Of a DNA stretch of 64,000 bases, positions 39,201 to 47,761 are shown one piece after another. How positions within the stretch are numbered: the first letter of the stretch is position 1; each line of letters begins with the position of its first letter. Below the pieces are notes generated by a model. That model worked only from the letters and a program-made list of their open reading frames with translations, did not search any database and was not told the origin of the DNA. The translations under genes were made by a program, and so were the position numbers. This DNA is from Pseudomonas sp. MH9.2 (GTDB lineage Bacteria > Pseudomonadota > Gammaproteobacteria > Pseudomonadales > Pseudomonadaceae): the NCBI RefSeq assembly GCF_034353875.1, contig NZ_CP133784.1, positions 5,112,501 to 5,176,500 of the forward strand. The letters are read 5' to 3'.

Positions 39201-40903
39201 AGCTTCGCTCATTGTTTTTCCTGCGTTATGAAAAAGATTTGCAGGAAGTCGTTGAAGTTGTCGAGCAAAAAATCAAGCAGGGCCAAGCGTTGAGGTCCGC
39301 AGATCGTCCTTTAGAGCAGGTGACTGCGGCTGATCTTCGGGGCGCTGCCAGGCACGTGTGTTATTTCGAAGGGCTTTTGCTTCAGGATATTCAACGCATG
39401 ACGCGGCATGACATCGCGATCCTGCAAGAATCATCCTCGGATGGTGTGGTGGTCCCCGCTAATGTCGATGCATACCTGAATTTATTCAGGAAGCTTCTGG
39501 TGCAGCAGGAAATGGGCGCGAAATGGGCAGATGCCAGGGAATTACTTTGGCAGCAGTTGCGTGCGGTTCCCAAGGTGGGAGAGTCGCTTTGGCGCGTCGA
39601 GGTATTGGAATTGCACAAGAATAATATGTTCACCCGTCTGGAGTGGAAAGTGACGCGCCTGTTCTCTTTGCTTGAACTGTGTTTCAGCAAAGAACAAATG
39701 CTCATGGATCAAAGCTTGAAGCAGCTCAAGGCGTTGCGTAACGACGACGGCCTTCACGGTGCACTCAGTTCTCACGCCGAGCTGGACAAGCCTAACGACT
39801 ACTCGCTGATCGAGCAGATCAACGTGCTTGAAAGTGCATTTCGCGAATATGGCAGGGCCGTTGATATTGCGGTTTATGCGCAGTCCTTTGAAATTGACTC
39901 TGTTCAGAGTGAGTACCTGAAGCGATTTTTGGCTGAGATGGTTGCCATACGTGACAGCGCGGAAACCCGTTTGTCTGCGCTGATTCAAGAGGAAACAGAC
40001 TCGTCTGCACTGCCGTCTGAATATGTACCCAAGGTTGAGCAGCCCAGGAAAAAAATAATCAGGACACGAGGTCAGCGCTCGCTGGTGGGGCAGGTTCGCT
40101 CGGAAGAACCGGATTTTCCCGGCGAGGTTGTAGATGTGACCGACCTGATCACCCATCGAGTCATCGGCTCCTATCACCAGCATGCCGACGGGGAATGGGT
40201 GGGCATCGAGACTGCTCAGCCACCCACGACCACCCCGAAAGTCAAAAACGTGCCATTGAATGAGTTGCAACGCGATGCGCTTGAGTCGCTCAGTCAAGTG
40301 GAGCGAACAGTCAGCAGCGCCTGGCGTCAGTCCAAGAGGGCCAGTGAACCTGAAGATATGCAAGATATTCTGGTGCAAAAGGCCGGAAAGCTGAGCGAGC
40401 TTGCGGACCGGCTCGACGTGTACAGCAATGATGCAATGCTGGCTGAATCGGTTTATGCGCAGGTGGTCAGCGTGCTCAAAGACCTTCGGGCGGCAGCGGC
40501 CCGATTGACCAAAGAGGGGCGCAGCATTCGTATCAGTATGATCAAGGCTCGGCCGCCGACGGCGGCACGAATCAACTACCTGGATAGGCAAGGGGAGGTC
40601 AATATTTCACGCTTCGACGGTAGAAAGAACTTGTCGGGTGCCCGGCGTGACGACTTTCTGCAGGAGTACGCGATTCGCGACAAGGACAACCAGATCTTAT
40701 GGTGGGCGCATTTTCATTACGCCACAGAAAGCGCCAGTTCCGAGGCCTTCACGGCTGCACATCTGAAGTTACCTGAACAGAGACGTCTGGGTTATAAGGC
40801 TTTGCTTAGAGCCGCCAGTGACAATAAAGAAGTCGTGAGCATTTACCGCAGTGTAATTGGCAAGGAGCTGGCGCAACGCTTGTTCCTGGTGTTAGCTCGC
40901 TGA
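36287..40903 (+). CDS. Large toxin-like protein, DUF6543 (dermonecrotic toxin-like) family
   Basis: A single 1538-residue open frame. No signal peptide is visible, and the first 130 residues are mixed helical sequence. Residues about 590-650 contain the segment GPHVLYRPFASQS, then QETVLVWLGDRARLNYANGG and FQEPHSVRFG, which I recognise from memory as the hallmark of the DUF6543 dermonecrotic-toxin-like proteins of Pseudomonas. Residues about 710-785 are strongly hydrophobic (WLLLNVLLPFVSGPVANAVW, then LADFLLNISLILM) and could insert in a membrane. A basic hinge (RGGGPKKKAGK, near 917) leads into a charged coiled coil to about 1005. The last 110 residues (INYLDRQGEVNIS, then DFLQEYAIRDKD and WWAHFHYA) resemble the conserved C-terminus of the same family. 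No immunity, chaperone or secretion gene lies beside it. It ends convergent with the chalcone-isomerase-like gene. Family call is likely; the toxic activity and target are unproven. Confidence 0.7.
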   Translation: MTIKIDVVEQFLTRPTLRDVATAMLRDALSEKYPALSIEPEVAVVSEPPLSREYANTAGRLMTLTDCLLDNFSSQRPWHFTQGQHVLVAQPSAGEWMPLAVDMADISALLDRLSLVLIEGFEQATADYWCQPSTTGISRWEWLSSRLKQQLSDKVIAGAFPQQTDAQRSALSAVAMFADKAQRNALLGAIPGKADDDLRACIAYLNMGKEGESNDEPLPAIVLVGHTAGDEIVMVCWPSGKVESCSSQDQLGVSLGARLGREWDVDQLQWTLYEPEGNIFEALTQVLLETQLNTLQALKGADSYDLESLEQHLASATDLCSVFDAPGPANIQVPARALETLPEWLQHATITDRLDYSWYLAALAVEQERSNGQSFNDDLPSITDFTLQTLRLNVLEDHPGASDLSLDDIEIVIDKVTAAALPSGGQIVSVGGVERVRMTLSEFALENLSSLPYGSITLHRAGAQPIPDWFSVDYLKALTARANIGQAYPHLLERSLITDTEEAGRRQVLFARQLRIQLPLKALEQKIKGEGGFSEAGYRNVAALMKASGERKVGTHGIVIRPLAFFSHPGASADVVSNMFVIGPEKVAAGPHVLYRPFASQSLTEFGSWSALLAAIQQPGDMQETVLVWLGDRARLNYANGGFQEPHSVRFGLGSEFAPLERPQPAVLSVDTVDGDPLLVLFAANARALVDLADRNSVSNTESRWARLKQGGWLLLNVLLPFVSGPVANAVWLAQLMVSVDQALKAQGSTDASVQATALADFLLNISLILMHQGLSVSGSAIRTSGLSRRDEAAPSVVAEMVIRQSEPLAMQPIGAGRTVLDFTWSNPRNQLTATQRGILDTFKVSLASTLGAPAAAGPHEGLYEVEGAWYARVDSDLYRVMLEEDGVVVVDLNDSLRTGPWLKHDGPVWDLDLRLRLRGGGPKKKAGKMIEENAAKLKQITESRMQSQSRLDALYKKIMAYDTQLRTATGELRSLFFLRYEKDLQEVVEVVEQKIKQGQALRSADRPLEQVTAADLRGAARHVCYFEGLLLQDIQRMTRHDIAILQESSSDGVVVPANVDAYLNLFRKLLVQQEMGAKWADARELLWQQLRAVPKVGESLWRVEVLELHKNNMFTRLEWKVTRLFSLLELCFSKEQMLMDQSLKQLKALRNDDGLHGALSSHAELDKPNDYSLIEQINVLESAFREYGRAVDIAVYAQSFEIDSVQSEYLKRFLAEMVAIRDSAETRLSALIQEETDSSALPSEYVPKVEQPRKKIIRTRGQRSLVGQVRSEEPDFPGEVVDVTDLITHRVIGSYHQHADGEWVGIETAQPPTTTPKVKNVPLNELQRDALESLSQVERTVSSAWRQSKRASEPEDMQDILVQKAGKLSELADRLDVYSNDAMLAESVYAQVVSVLKDLRAAAARLTKEGRSIRISMIKARPPTAARINYLDRQGEVNISRFDGRKNLSGARRDDFLQEYAIRDKDNQILWWAHFHYATESASSEAFTAAHLKLPEQRRLGYKALLRAASDNKEVVSIYRSVIGKELAQRLFLVLAR

Positions 40904-40916
40904 TACGAAGCACAAC

Positions 40917-40946
40917 AGCCTTGCTCAATTCTGCGTGAGCAAGGCT
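40917..40946. terminator. Hairpin shared by convergent 3' ends
   Basis: AGCCTTGCTCA and TGAGCAAGGCT form a perfect 11-bp stem with an 8-base loop, overlapping the 3' end of the leftward gene. U-runs on both sides are weak, so terminator activity is likely but modest. Confidence 0.55.
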
Positions 40947-41485
40947 TCTCGCAAGTCGTCTGAGACCCCCTGAGTCCCCAGCCAGATCGAGAAATATACC
41001 TGGGCCAATTCGCTGTCCCGGCTGCTGAAGATGACCTTGCTGTTGCATTCCATCTTCAGTCCCTGGCCAGGCTGCCAGGTCAAGGCGTACCTGTCTCCGC
41101 GACGAATACTCTGGATGCTCTGATTGATCTGATCCAGTTGTGGTTGCAGGCGGGCGAGGGTTGCGGTGTTTTGCTGGCGTTCGAGCGTAGCACTGGCGGC
41201 TTTGATCACGTCCTGACGATCAATGTCGCGAAAATAATACAATTCGAGGCGCTGCGTTTTTTGGGCGGAAACCGCCTGTTGGGCGCTGGTCGAAGGTTCA
41301 GCAAACAGGGCTGCAGCGTATACGTCGACCCATAAATACGTCAGTACCGCCTGGCTCTTGCGTTCAAGCACAGGTGAGTGGTCGCTGAGTTGCGCGGGGA
41401 AGTTTGCTTCCTTGAGGCGCTCTGCTTGATTAGCCAGTGCCAATGGACTGAATGTCAGCAGCAGGTAAATCATCAGATGTCGCAT
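40925..41485 (-). CDS. Chalcone isomerase-like exported protein
   Basis: A 186-residue protein with a signal peptide (MRHLMIYLLLTFSPLALA, cleavage near ALA-NQ). The mature part carries the chalcone-isomerase-like pattern VLTYLWVDVYAAALFAEP and LELYYFRDIDRQDVIKA, ending in a helix with YFSIWLGTQGVSDDLREALL. Bacterial members of this group lack evidence for flavonoid chemistry and are thought to bind lipids or other hydrophobic ligands in the periplasm. It starts at an ATG at 41485, divergent from apbE with a 75-bp gap. Function is not known. Confidence 0.82.
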   Translation of the reverse strand: MRHLMIYLLLTFSPLALANQAERLKEANFPAQLSDHSPVLERKSQAVLTYLWVDVYAAALFAEPSTSAQQAVSAQKTQRLELYYFRDIDRQDVIKAASATLERQQNTATLARLQPQLDQINQSIQSIRRGDRYALTWQPGQGLKMECNSKVIFSSRDSELAQVYFSIWLGTQGVSDDLREALLTQN

Positions 41486-41560
41486 AATGGCCGCGCTTCG
41501 TTGAATGCCTACTGACAGGTTAAGTCAATTTTTGCTCGATGCCGGGCTTGCGAGGAATAA

Positions 41561-42622
41561 ATGTGTTCCGATTGGATAGCAGAATCGCGCGCGCTCAATT
41601 GCAGCGTTTGGCTCGTCAAGTTTTGGATGCCCTTACTGCTGATGGGCTCCATGGCCGCATGCGGTTCGGGTGATGGCCTGGAACGCTTTGGCGGTCCGAC
41701 CATGGGCAGTACGTATTCGGTGAAATACATCCGCGGCCCCTCCGGGCCAGACGTTGCGCACGTCCAGCCGGAGGTGGAAGCGATTCTGGCTGAAGTCGAT
41801 CAGCAGATGTCGACCTACCGCAGTGATTCCGACATTGAGCGGTTCAATGGGCTGCCAGCGAACAGTTGTCAGACGATGCCCGCAGGGGTGTTGGCGTTGG
41901 TGCGGGTGGGGGAGCAATTGTCCATCGACAGCGACGGCTCATATGATCTGACGGTGGAACCCTTGCTCGATTTGTGGGGTTTTGGCCCGCAGGCCCGGGT
42001 CGAGCAAGTGCCGACGCCTGAGCAGTTGGCCGTGGTGCGCCAGCGGGTGGGGTATGGTCACTTGCATATCGACGGCGATCAGTTGTGCAAGGATGCGCCG
42101 GTGGAGGTGGACTTCAATAGCATCGCAGCCGGTTATGCGGTGGACCGCATCAGCGCGCGGATGCAGGCGTTGGGTATCGGCAGTTTTTTGGTCGAGGCGA
42201 CAGGTGAACTCAAGGCGGTTGGGAAAAAAGCTGATGGTTCGCCCTGGCGTGTAGCGCTCGAAGCGCCCCGGGACGATGAGCGGGTCGTCGAAAAAACCAT
42301 CGAACTCGATGGTTATGGCGTCTCCACCTCTGGCGACTACCGTAACTATTTCGAACAGGATGGGCACCGTTACTCCCATACCCTTGATGCGTTGACCGGT
42401 GCGCCCATTGATCATGCGCTGGCATCGGTCACCGTTATTGATCACTCGACGTTGATGGCTGATGGTTTATCCACTCTGCTGCTGATTCTCGGACCGGAAC
42501 GGGGTTGGGCTTTTGCAGAGCAGCATAAAATTGCCGCTTTTTTTGTGATTCGTGTCGACAAGCGTTTTATCATCCGCAGCAATCCGGAGTTTGACAGGCT
42601 GTTTGCCGGGAAATCGCAGTAG
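41561..42622 (+). CDS. apbE: FAD:protein FMN transferase ApbE
   Basis: A 353-residue flavin transferase that attaches FMN to Thr/Ser of target proteins, classically NqrB and NqrC. Core motifs are FGGPTMGSTYSVKY, EVDFNSIAAGYAVDRI and YSHTLDALTGAP. The N-terminus has a helix MPLLLMGSMAAC whose Cys (about residue 34) fits a lipoprotein site, placing it in the periplasm. GAGGA just before the ATG at 41561 supports this start, though it makes an unusually long 22-residue lead; an ATG at 41627 is the alternative. No nqr genes and no nqrM are present beside it, unlike P. aeruginosa, so its target protein must lie elsewhere. Confidence 0.9.
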   Translation: MCSDWIAESRALNCSVWLVKFWMPLLLMGSMAACGSGDGLERFGGPTMGSTYSVKYIRGPSGPDVAHVQPEVEAILAEVDQQMSTYRSDSDIERFNGLPANSCQTMPAGVLALVRVGEQLSIDSDGSYDLTVEPLLDLWGFGPQARVEQVPTPEQLAVVRQRVGYGHLHIDGDQLCKDAPVEVDFNSIAAGYAVDRISARMQALGIGSFLVEATGELKAVGKKADGSPWRVALEAPRDDERVVEKTIELDGYGVSTSGDYRNYFEQDGHRYSHTLDALTGAPIDHALASVTVIDHSTLMADGLSTLLLILGPERGWAFAEQHKIAAFFVIRVDKRFIIRSNPEFDRLFAGKSQ

Positions 42623-42745
42623 TCCGACAGCGATTTATCACCCAGGCGTGTGATGTAGTGCAGACAGTATTAGCCTACGACGCGACCAAGGGTTAATGTT
42701 CGCCGCTTGCGCGCTTGGTTAGACTGCGCACCAGTTTCGATCCTT

Positions 42746-42766
42746 CATGCCGCTGGCCGCGGCATG
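42746..42766. repeat. Inverted repeat in the sth leader
   Basis: CATGCCGC and GCGGCATG form a perfect 8-bp stem around TGGCC, 53 bp before the sth start. It could be a leader hairpin or the apbE terminator without a T-run. Confidence 0.4.
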
Positions 42767-42818
42767 ATTTAGCCAGAGACGCCAGAGTGGTGCCTCGGCC
42801 TGTTCTAAAGGAGTACGC

Positions 42819-44213
42819 ATGGCTGTCTACAACTACGACGTAGTAGTGCTGGGTTCAGGCCCGGCGGGAGAAGGCGCGGCAATGAACGCCGCTAAAGCAG
42901 GACGCAAAGTAGCGATGGTCGATAGCCGTCGTCAGGTCGGCGGCAACTGCACTCACCTTGGCACCATCCCGTCCAAGGCGCTGCGTCACTCGGTCAAGCA
43001 AATCATCCACTTCAACACCAACCCTATGTTCAGGGCCATTGGTGAGCCGCGCTGGTTCTCGTTCCCGGACGTACTTAAAAACGCTGAAAAAGTCATCGCC
43101 AAGCAAGTGACATCGCGTACCGGCTATTACGCCCGTAACCGTGTCGACGTGTTTTTAGGCACGGGCAGTTTTGCCGATGAGCACAGCATCGACGTGGTGT
43201 GCCCCAACGGTACGCTGGAAAAGTTGGTGGCCAATCAGATCATCATCGCCACCGGCTCGCGTCCCTATCGCCCGGTCGATATCGATTTCACCCACCAACG
43301 AATTTATGACAGCGACACCATCCTCAGCCTCGGGCATACCCCGCGCAAGCTGATCATCTACGGTGCCGGTGTTATCGGTTGCGAATACGCCTCGATCTTC
43401 AGCGGTCTTGGGGTGATGGTCGAACTGGTGGACAACCGTGAGCAACTGCTGAGCTTCCTTGATTCGGAAATCTCTCAGGCGTTGAGCTATCACTTCAGCA
43501 ACAACAACGTAATGGTTCGCCACAACGAAGATTACGAGAAGGTCGAAGGCCTGGATCATGGTGTGATCCTGCACCTCAAGTCCGGTAAAAAGATCAAGGC
43601 CGACGCCTTGCTCTGGTGTAACGGCCGGACCGGCAACACCGACAAACTCGGGTTGGAAAACGTCGGGATCAAGGCCAACAGCCGTGGTCAGATTGAAGTC
43701 GACGAGAGCTACCGCACCAGCGTACCGACCATCTATGGTGCGGGCGATGTGATCGGTTGGCCTAGCCTGGCCAGTGCGGCTTATGACCAGGGTCGTTCAG
43801 CGGCGGGCAGTCTCGTCGACAATGGCAGCTGGCGTTTCGTCAACGATGTACCAACCGGGATCTACACCATTCCGGAGATCAGTTCGATCGGCAAGAATGA
43901 ACACGAACTGACCCAGGCGAAAATACCGTACGAAGTTGGCAAGGCGTTCTTCAAGGGCATGGCCCGGGCGCAGATCTCCGGCGAGCCGGTCGGCATGCTG
44001 AAGATCCTGTTCCATCGCGAGACGCTGCAAGTGCTGGGCGTGCATTGCTTTGGTGACCAGGCGTCAGAGATCGTGCATATCGGTCAGGCAATCATGAACC
44101 AGCCGGGTGAGGCCAATACCCTCAAGTACTTCGTCAACACCACCTTTAACTACCCGACCATGGCAGAAGCTTATCGGGTAGCTGCTTACGATGGCCTCAA
44201 CCGGCTTTTTTGA
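42819..44213 (+). CDS. sthA: Soluble pyridine nucleotide transhydrogenase SthA
   Basis: A 464-residue FAD flavoprotein that passes electrons between NADPH and NAD+. The FAD motif is [20 protein letters not shown]; the NAD(P) motif is [20 protein letters not shown]. Where related disulfide reductases have CxxxxC, this reads [15 protein letters not shown] with only one Cys, as expected of SthA. It ends [17 protein letters not shown]. Length matches the P. fluorescens enzyme. AAAGGAG is placed well before the ATG at 42819. Confidence 0.96.
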   Translation: MAVYNYDVVVLGSGPAGEGAAMNAAKAGRKVAMVDSRRQVGGNCTHLGTIPSKALRHSVKQIIHFNTNPMFRAIGEPRWFSFPDVLKNAEKVIAKQVTSRTGYYARNRVDVFLGTGSFADEHSIDVVCPNGTLEKLVANQIIIATGSRPYRPVDIDFTHQRIYDSDTILSLGHTPRKLIIYGAGVIGCEYASIFSGLGVMVELVDNREQLLSFLDSEISQALSYHFSNNNVMVRHNEDYEKVEGLDHGVILHLKSGKKIKADALLWCNGRTGNTDKLGLENVGIKANSRGQIEVDESYRTSVPTIYGAGDVIGWPSLASAAYDQGRSAAGSLVDNGSWRFVNDVPTGIYTIPEISSIGKNEHELTQAKIPYEVGKAFFKGMARAQISGEPVGMLKILFHRETLQVLGVHCFGDQASEIVHIGQAIMNQPGEANTLKYFVNTTFNYPTMAEAYRVAAYDGLNRLF

Positions 44214-44255
44214 GCGGCTCCGGCCGGTGGCCTGAGCCGGCCGGGGAGACCGATT

Positions 44256-44978
44256 TCAGCAATTCCCGAGAGTGGCAGTGGCCAAACCGGGAAAGTCTGT
44301 AATCAGGCTATCTACGCCGAAGTCGGCGAGCCTGCGCATCAGCGCGGGTTCGTTGACGGTCCAAACAGATACGTGCAATCCCTGACGCTGGGCTTTCTGC
44401 AAGCGCTCGGGGGTGCACAGTGTCCAGTTCAACGCCAGAATCTTGCAGTCATAACTTTGCGCGACCTTCAGTGGGTCGAGCCAGGCGTATTCAGCCACCA
44501 GTCCGCGTGACAGGTCGGGTGTCAGGTCCAGCGCTGCGCGCAATACTTCCCGCGAACTCGACGTAACGGTGACCTTGTCCAGCAAGCCGTGACGCTGGGC
44601 CAACTCCCGAATTGCCAGCACGGTGGTCGCAGCGCGTGTGCGTGATGCGCTTTTGACTTCCAGTTGCCAATGATCGAAGGCGCATTGCTCGAACAATTCC
44701 TCCAAGCGTGGGATCGGGCAGGGATGAATCCAGCCGGGGCCGCCTTTGCGCGCATCAAAAGTCACCAAGTCAGCAGCGTCTTGCTCAATGACTTTGCCGC
44801 GCCGATCCGTGGTGCGTTTTAGCGTCGGGTCATGGATTACCATCAATTCGCCATCACGGGACAGGTGCAGATCCAACTCGCAGCGGCGAACGCCGTGCTT
44901 GAGGCATTCCTGGAAGCTGGTCAGGGTGTTTTCCGGTGCTTCGCCTTTAGCGCCGCGGTGGCCGTAAATAAGGGTCAC
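44256..44978 (-). CDS. Cytoplasmic glycerophosphodiester phosphodiesterase
   Basis: A 240-residue GDPD-family TIM barrel. It begins TLIYGHRGAKGEAPENT (catalytic His and Glu) and has CELDLHLSRDGELMVIHDP with the metal-binding Glu-Asp pair and second catalytic His, then WQLEVKS. No signal peptide is present, so it resembles the cytosolic UgpQ type, which hydrolyses glycerophosphodiesters from phospholipid turnover to glycerol-3-phosphate. The start is a GTG at 44978 preceded by GGAGTAAAC. It is convergent with sthA; a GC-rich stem of CCGGCC repeats lies in the 42-bp gap. Confidence 0.92.
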   Translation of the reverse strand: MTLIYGHRGAKGEAPENTLTSFQECLKHGVRRCELDLHLSRDGELMVIHDPTLKRTTDRRGKVIEQDAADLVTFDARKGGPGWIHPCPIPRLEELFEQCAFDHWQLEVKSASRTRAATTVLAIRELAQRHGLLDKVTVTSSSREVLRAALDLTPDLSRGLVAEYAWLDPLKVAQSYDCKILALNWTLCTPERLQKAQRQGLHVSVWTVNEPALMRRLADFGVDSLITDFPGLATATLGNC

Positions 44979-45073
44979 GTTTACTCCTTGTGGGTTTTTG
45001 CGCTGCTTATTGCCTAAGCGTCTTCGTTACCTGGGTTCGGATGTTTTCACGGGATAGCCGAATTTGTCAGGTA

Positions 45074-45661
45074 TCAAGTCTCTGAGCCATTGTTTTGCTC
45101 TCGCGCCAGGCGGCGTTGCTGGGATTGTCGTTGCAAAATATAACGGGCGAGCAGCTGTCGCTGGGCATCCGGCAGGTCCTCGAACTCAGTGCCGATTTCG
45201 AAATTTCCGATTTCGCGAGCGTCGCAGTGCGTGACCTTGGCGTTCATCATCAAGCCCAGTGCTTGTGGCATCAGCACCATCTTGATGGACAGTTTTGTGC
45301 CTGTGGGAATCGGCAGTGGATGATGAAACAGCACGCCGCCTTCGGAGAGAATCACCAGCTGTGGCTCGCCGATCTTGCCCAGGACGGTGTGTGCCACGAC
45401 TTGGCCGAGCAAATCGATACGCTTGTTCAGGGCCTTTAGATAACTGCCTAGCGCGCGGTCGTGATCGCCTAACTGGCGTAGCAGATGTTGAGACTCGAAC
45501 TCGCTGATGTGCAGCTCGCTGAGCAGGTTGAACAGCGTGGACGTGTCCTGCGCTGGCGCCTGATGGGGCGCGTGAGTGTCGGACAAGTGGTTAATTTCCA
45601 GTGCGATCGTGTCCTCGATACGGTAGTATTCGCGGCGATCTTCTTCATTTAATGTCGACAT
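45074..45661 (-). CDS. PilZ-type flagellar brake-like protein, degenerate motif
   Basis: A 195-residue protein. The N-terminal half is helical (FNLLSELHISEFESQHLLRQ). The C-terminal half has a PilZ-like beta barrel with LVILSEGGVLFHHP and VTHCDAREIGNFEIGTEF. The N-terminal REYYRIED may supply the arginines, but the second PilZ motif D/NxSxxG reads ILSEGG here, lacking the acidic/amide residue, so c-di-GMP binding is doubtful. The frame extends past the lolC start, but the ATG at 45661 gives the conserved start MSTLNEEDRREYYR. It is divergent from lolC with a 93-bp gap. Confidence 0.75.
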   Translation of the reverse strand: MSTLNEEDRREYYRIEDTIALEINHLSDTHAPHQAPAQDTSTLFNLLSELHISEFESQHLLRQLGDHDRALGSYLKALNKRIDLLGQVVAHTVLGKIGEPQLVILSEGGVLFHHPLPIPTGTKLSIKMVLMPQALGLMMNAKVTHCDAREIGNFEIGTEFEDLPDAQRQLLARYILQRQSQQRRLAREQNNGSET

Positions 45662-45754
45662 GGCGAACCCATGGTAGCGGCGGTGTTCTGAGTGTAAAGC
45701 TGCTCGCTGAGCCCCGCCACAAGGACGTTCCCTTTCCTCCGAACAAGCCCCGAC

Positions 45755-47005
45755 ATGTTCAGACCTCTTTTTGTATTTATTGGCACGCGTTATACCCGTG
45801 CAAAACGCCGCAATCACTTTGTCTCCTTCATTTCCCTGACGTCGATGATCGGCCTCGCCCTTGGCGTCGTCGTGATGATCGTCGTGTTATCGGTCATGAA
45901 TGGTTTCGATCATGAGATGCGCACCCGTGTGCTGGGCATGGTGCCCCACGCGACCATCGAGTCCGATCAGCCGATCAGTGACTGGCAAAGCCTGGGCGAC
46001 AAGGTCAAGGCGAACCCCAAGGTTGTCGCGGTTGCGCCGTTTACCCAGATGCAGGGTTTGCTGACCAGCAACGGTCAGGTGCAGAAGGTGCTGCTCAACG
46101 CGATTGATCCGGCGCAGGAGCGCAAGGTTTCGATCATCGATAACTTCATGCTGAAGGGGCGTCTGGATGATCTGGCACCCGGTAGCTTTGGGATCGTTAT
46201 CGGCGACAAGGCCGCCACGAAACTGGGTGTAGGCCTCGGTGACAAACTGACCTTCGTCGCTCCGGAAGTGACGGTCACCCCCGCCGGAATATTTCCGCGG
46301 ATGAAGCGCTTTACCGTCGTCGGCATCTTTCACGTCGGCGCTGGCGAGCTGGACGGCTACCTCGGCCTGACCAATCTTACCGATCTGGCGCGTCTGCATC
46401 GCTGGAAACCGGATCAGGTGCAAGGGCTGCGTCTGAAGTTCGACGACCTGTTCGAGGCGCCCCGGGTGTCATGGGAAATCGCGCAGACGTTGGGTGATCA
46501 TAATTTCTATGCCCGTGACTGGACCCGGACCCAAGGCAATCTGTATCAGGCGATCCGTATGGAAAAAGCCATGATCGGCTTGCTGTTGTTACTGATCGTT
46601 GCGGTCGCTGCCTTCAATATCATTTCCACGTTGGTGATGGTGGTCAACGACAAGAAGGGCGATATCGCGATCCTGCGGACCCTGGGCGCTACACCTGGGC
46701 AGATCATGGCTATCTTTATGGTGCAGGGCACTGTCATCGGTGTGGTCGGGACGCTGATCGGTGCCGTGGTGGGGATTTTCGCCGCGCTCAACGTCAGCGC
46801 TGCGATCTCCGCGCTGGAAGGTTTGCTCGGGCACAAGTTTCTCAATGCGGACGTCTACTTCATCGACTACCTGCCGTCGCAATTGATGGCCGAAGACGTA
46901 CTGCTGGTCTGCGGTGCTGCATTGATTCTGAGTTTTCTCGCCACCCTGTATCCAGCCTGGCGTGCTGCGCGCACCCAGCCTGCGGAGGCGCTACGTTATG
47001 AGTGA
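45755..47005 (+). CDS. lolC: Lipoprotein-releasing ABC permease LolC
   Basis: A 416-residue inner-membrane protein of the LolCE family. It has one N-terminal helix ([20 protein letters not shown]), a large periplasmic domain of about 220 residues that hands lipoproteins to LolA, and three C-terminal helices with [20 protein letters not shown] and [20 protein letters not shown]. It is the first gene of lolC-lolD-lolE, which extracts outer-membrane lipoproteins. Its stop overlaps the lolD start by eight bases. The paralogue lolE, two genes on, is alike in both length and sequence; which one is LolC and which LolE follows the usual order. Confidence 0.93.
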   Translation: MFRPLFVFIGTRYTRAKRRNHFVSFISLTSMIGLALGVVVMIVVLSVMNGFDHEMRTRVLGMVPHATIESDQPISDWQSLGDKVKANPKVVAVAPFTQMQGLLTSNGQVQKVLLNAIDPAQERKVSIIDNFMLKGRLDDLAPGSFGIVIGDKAATKLGVGLGDKLTFVAPEVTVTPAGIFPRMKRFTVVGIFHVGAGELDGYLGLTNLTDLARLHRWKPDQVQGLRLKFDDLFEAPRVSWEIAQTLGDHNFYARDWTRTQGNLYQAIRMEKAMIGLLLLLIVAVAAFNIISTLVMVVNDKKGDIAILRTLGATPGQIMAIFMVQGTVIGVVGTLIGAVVGIFAALNVSAAISALEGLLGHKFLNADVYFIDYLPSQLMAEDVLLVCGAALILSFLATLYPAWRAARTQPAEALRYE

Positions 47006-47696
47006 GTCGGGCATGAGTGATAAAGCAGTACTGAGTTGCCGCAATCTGGGCAAATCCTACGAGGAAGGCCCAGAATCGGTGGTGGTCCTTTCGGGCTTGC
47101 AACTGGAGTTGCACCCCGGCGAGCGCGTCGCCATTGTCGGCAGTTCGGGTTCCGGTAAAAGTACCTTGCTCAATCTGCTTGGCGGTCTGGATACGCCTTC
47201 GCAAGGCAGCGTGTGGCTGGCGGGTGAAGAATTGTCGGCGTTGGGCGAAAAAGCCCGGGGTCTGTTGCGTAACCGGGCGCTGGGGTTTGTGTATCAATTC
47301 CACCATCTGTTGCCTGAGTTCACCGCTCTGGAGAACGTCTGCATGCCGCTGTTGATCGGCCGGACGGCGATCCCGGAAGCCCGTCAGCGTGCCACCGAGT
47401 TGCTGCAGCGGGTAGGGCTGGGGCATCGCCTGGCGCATAAGCCATCGGAATTGTCTGGCGGCGAGCGTCAGCGCGTGGCGATTGCCCGGGCGCTGGTCAA
47501 CCGGCCGGGACTGGTGATGCTCGACGAACCTACCGGTAACCTCGATCATCACACGGCGCAGGGCATTCAGGATTTGATGCTGGAGCTCAGTACCTCATCG
47601 CAAACGGCGTTTCTGGTCGTGACCCACGACATGGCTCTGGCCCGGCAGATGGATCGGGTGTTGCGTCTAGAAGATGGTCATTTGGTCGCTGATTGA
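46998..47696 (+). CDS. lolD: Lipoprotein-releasing ATPase LolD
   Basis: A 232-residue ABC ATPase driving lipoprotein release. Walker A is GSSGSGKST, the Q-loop lies in [11 protein letters not shown], the signature is [15 protein letters not shown], and Walker B is [29 protein letters not shown] is the LolD-specific region. The longer frame begins inside lolC, but GGAGG at 46984 and the ATGAGTGA overlap with the lolC stop support the ATG at 46998. It is coupled to lolC and followed by lolE after 65 bp. Confidence 0.95.
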   Translation: MSESGMSDKAVLSCRNLGKSYEEGPESVVVLSGLQLELHPGERVAIVGSSGSGKSTLLNLLGGLDTPSQGSVWLAGEELSALGEKARGLLRNRALGFVYQFHHLLPEFTALENVCMPLLIGRTAIPEARQRATELLQRVGLGHRLAHKPSELSGGERQRVAIARALVNRPGLVMLDEPTGNLDHHTAQGIQDLMLELSTSSQTAFLVVTHDMALARQMDRVLRLEDGHLVAD

Positions 47697-47761
47697 TTCA
47701 ATCAACCCGGCGCCGGTTGTCACAGCGTCGGGGTTTTCATTTTTTCTACGGTGCTCCGCGA

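Noticed and set aside
44214..44250. GC-rich CCGGCC repeats after sthA as a terminator
   Set aside because: The stem is irregular and no T-run is present; it is mentioned only within the neighbouring gene entry.
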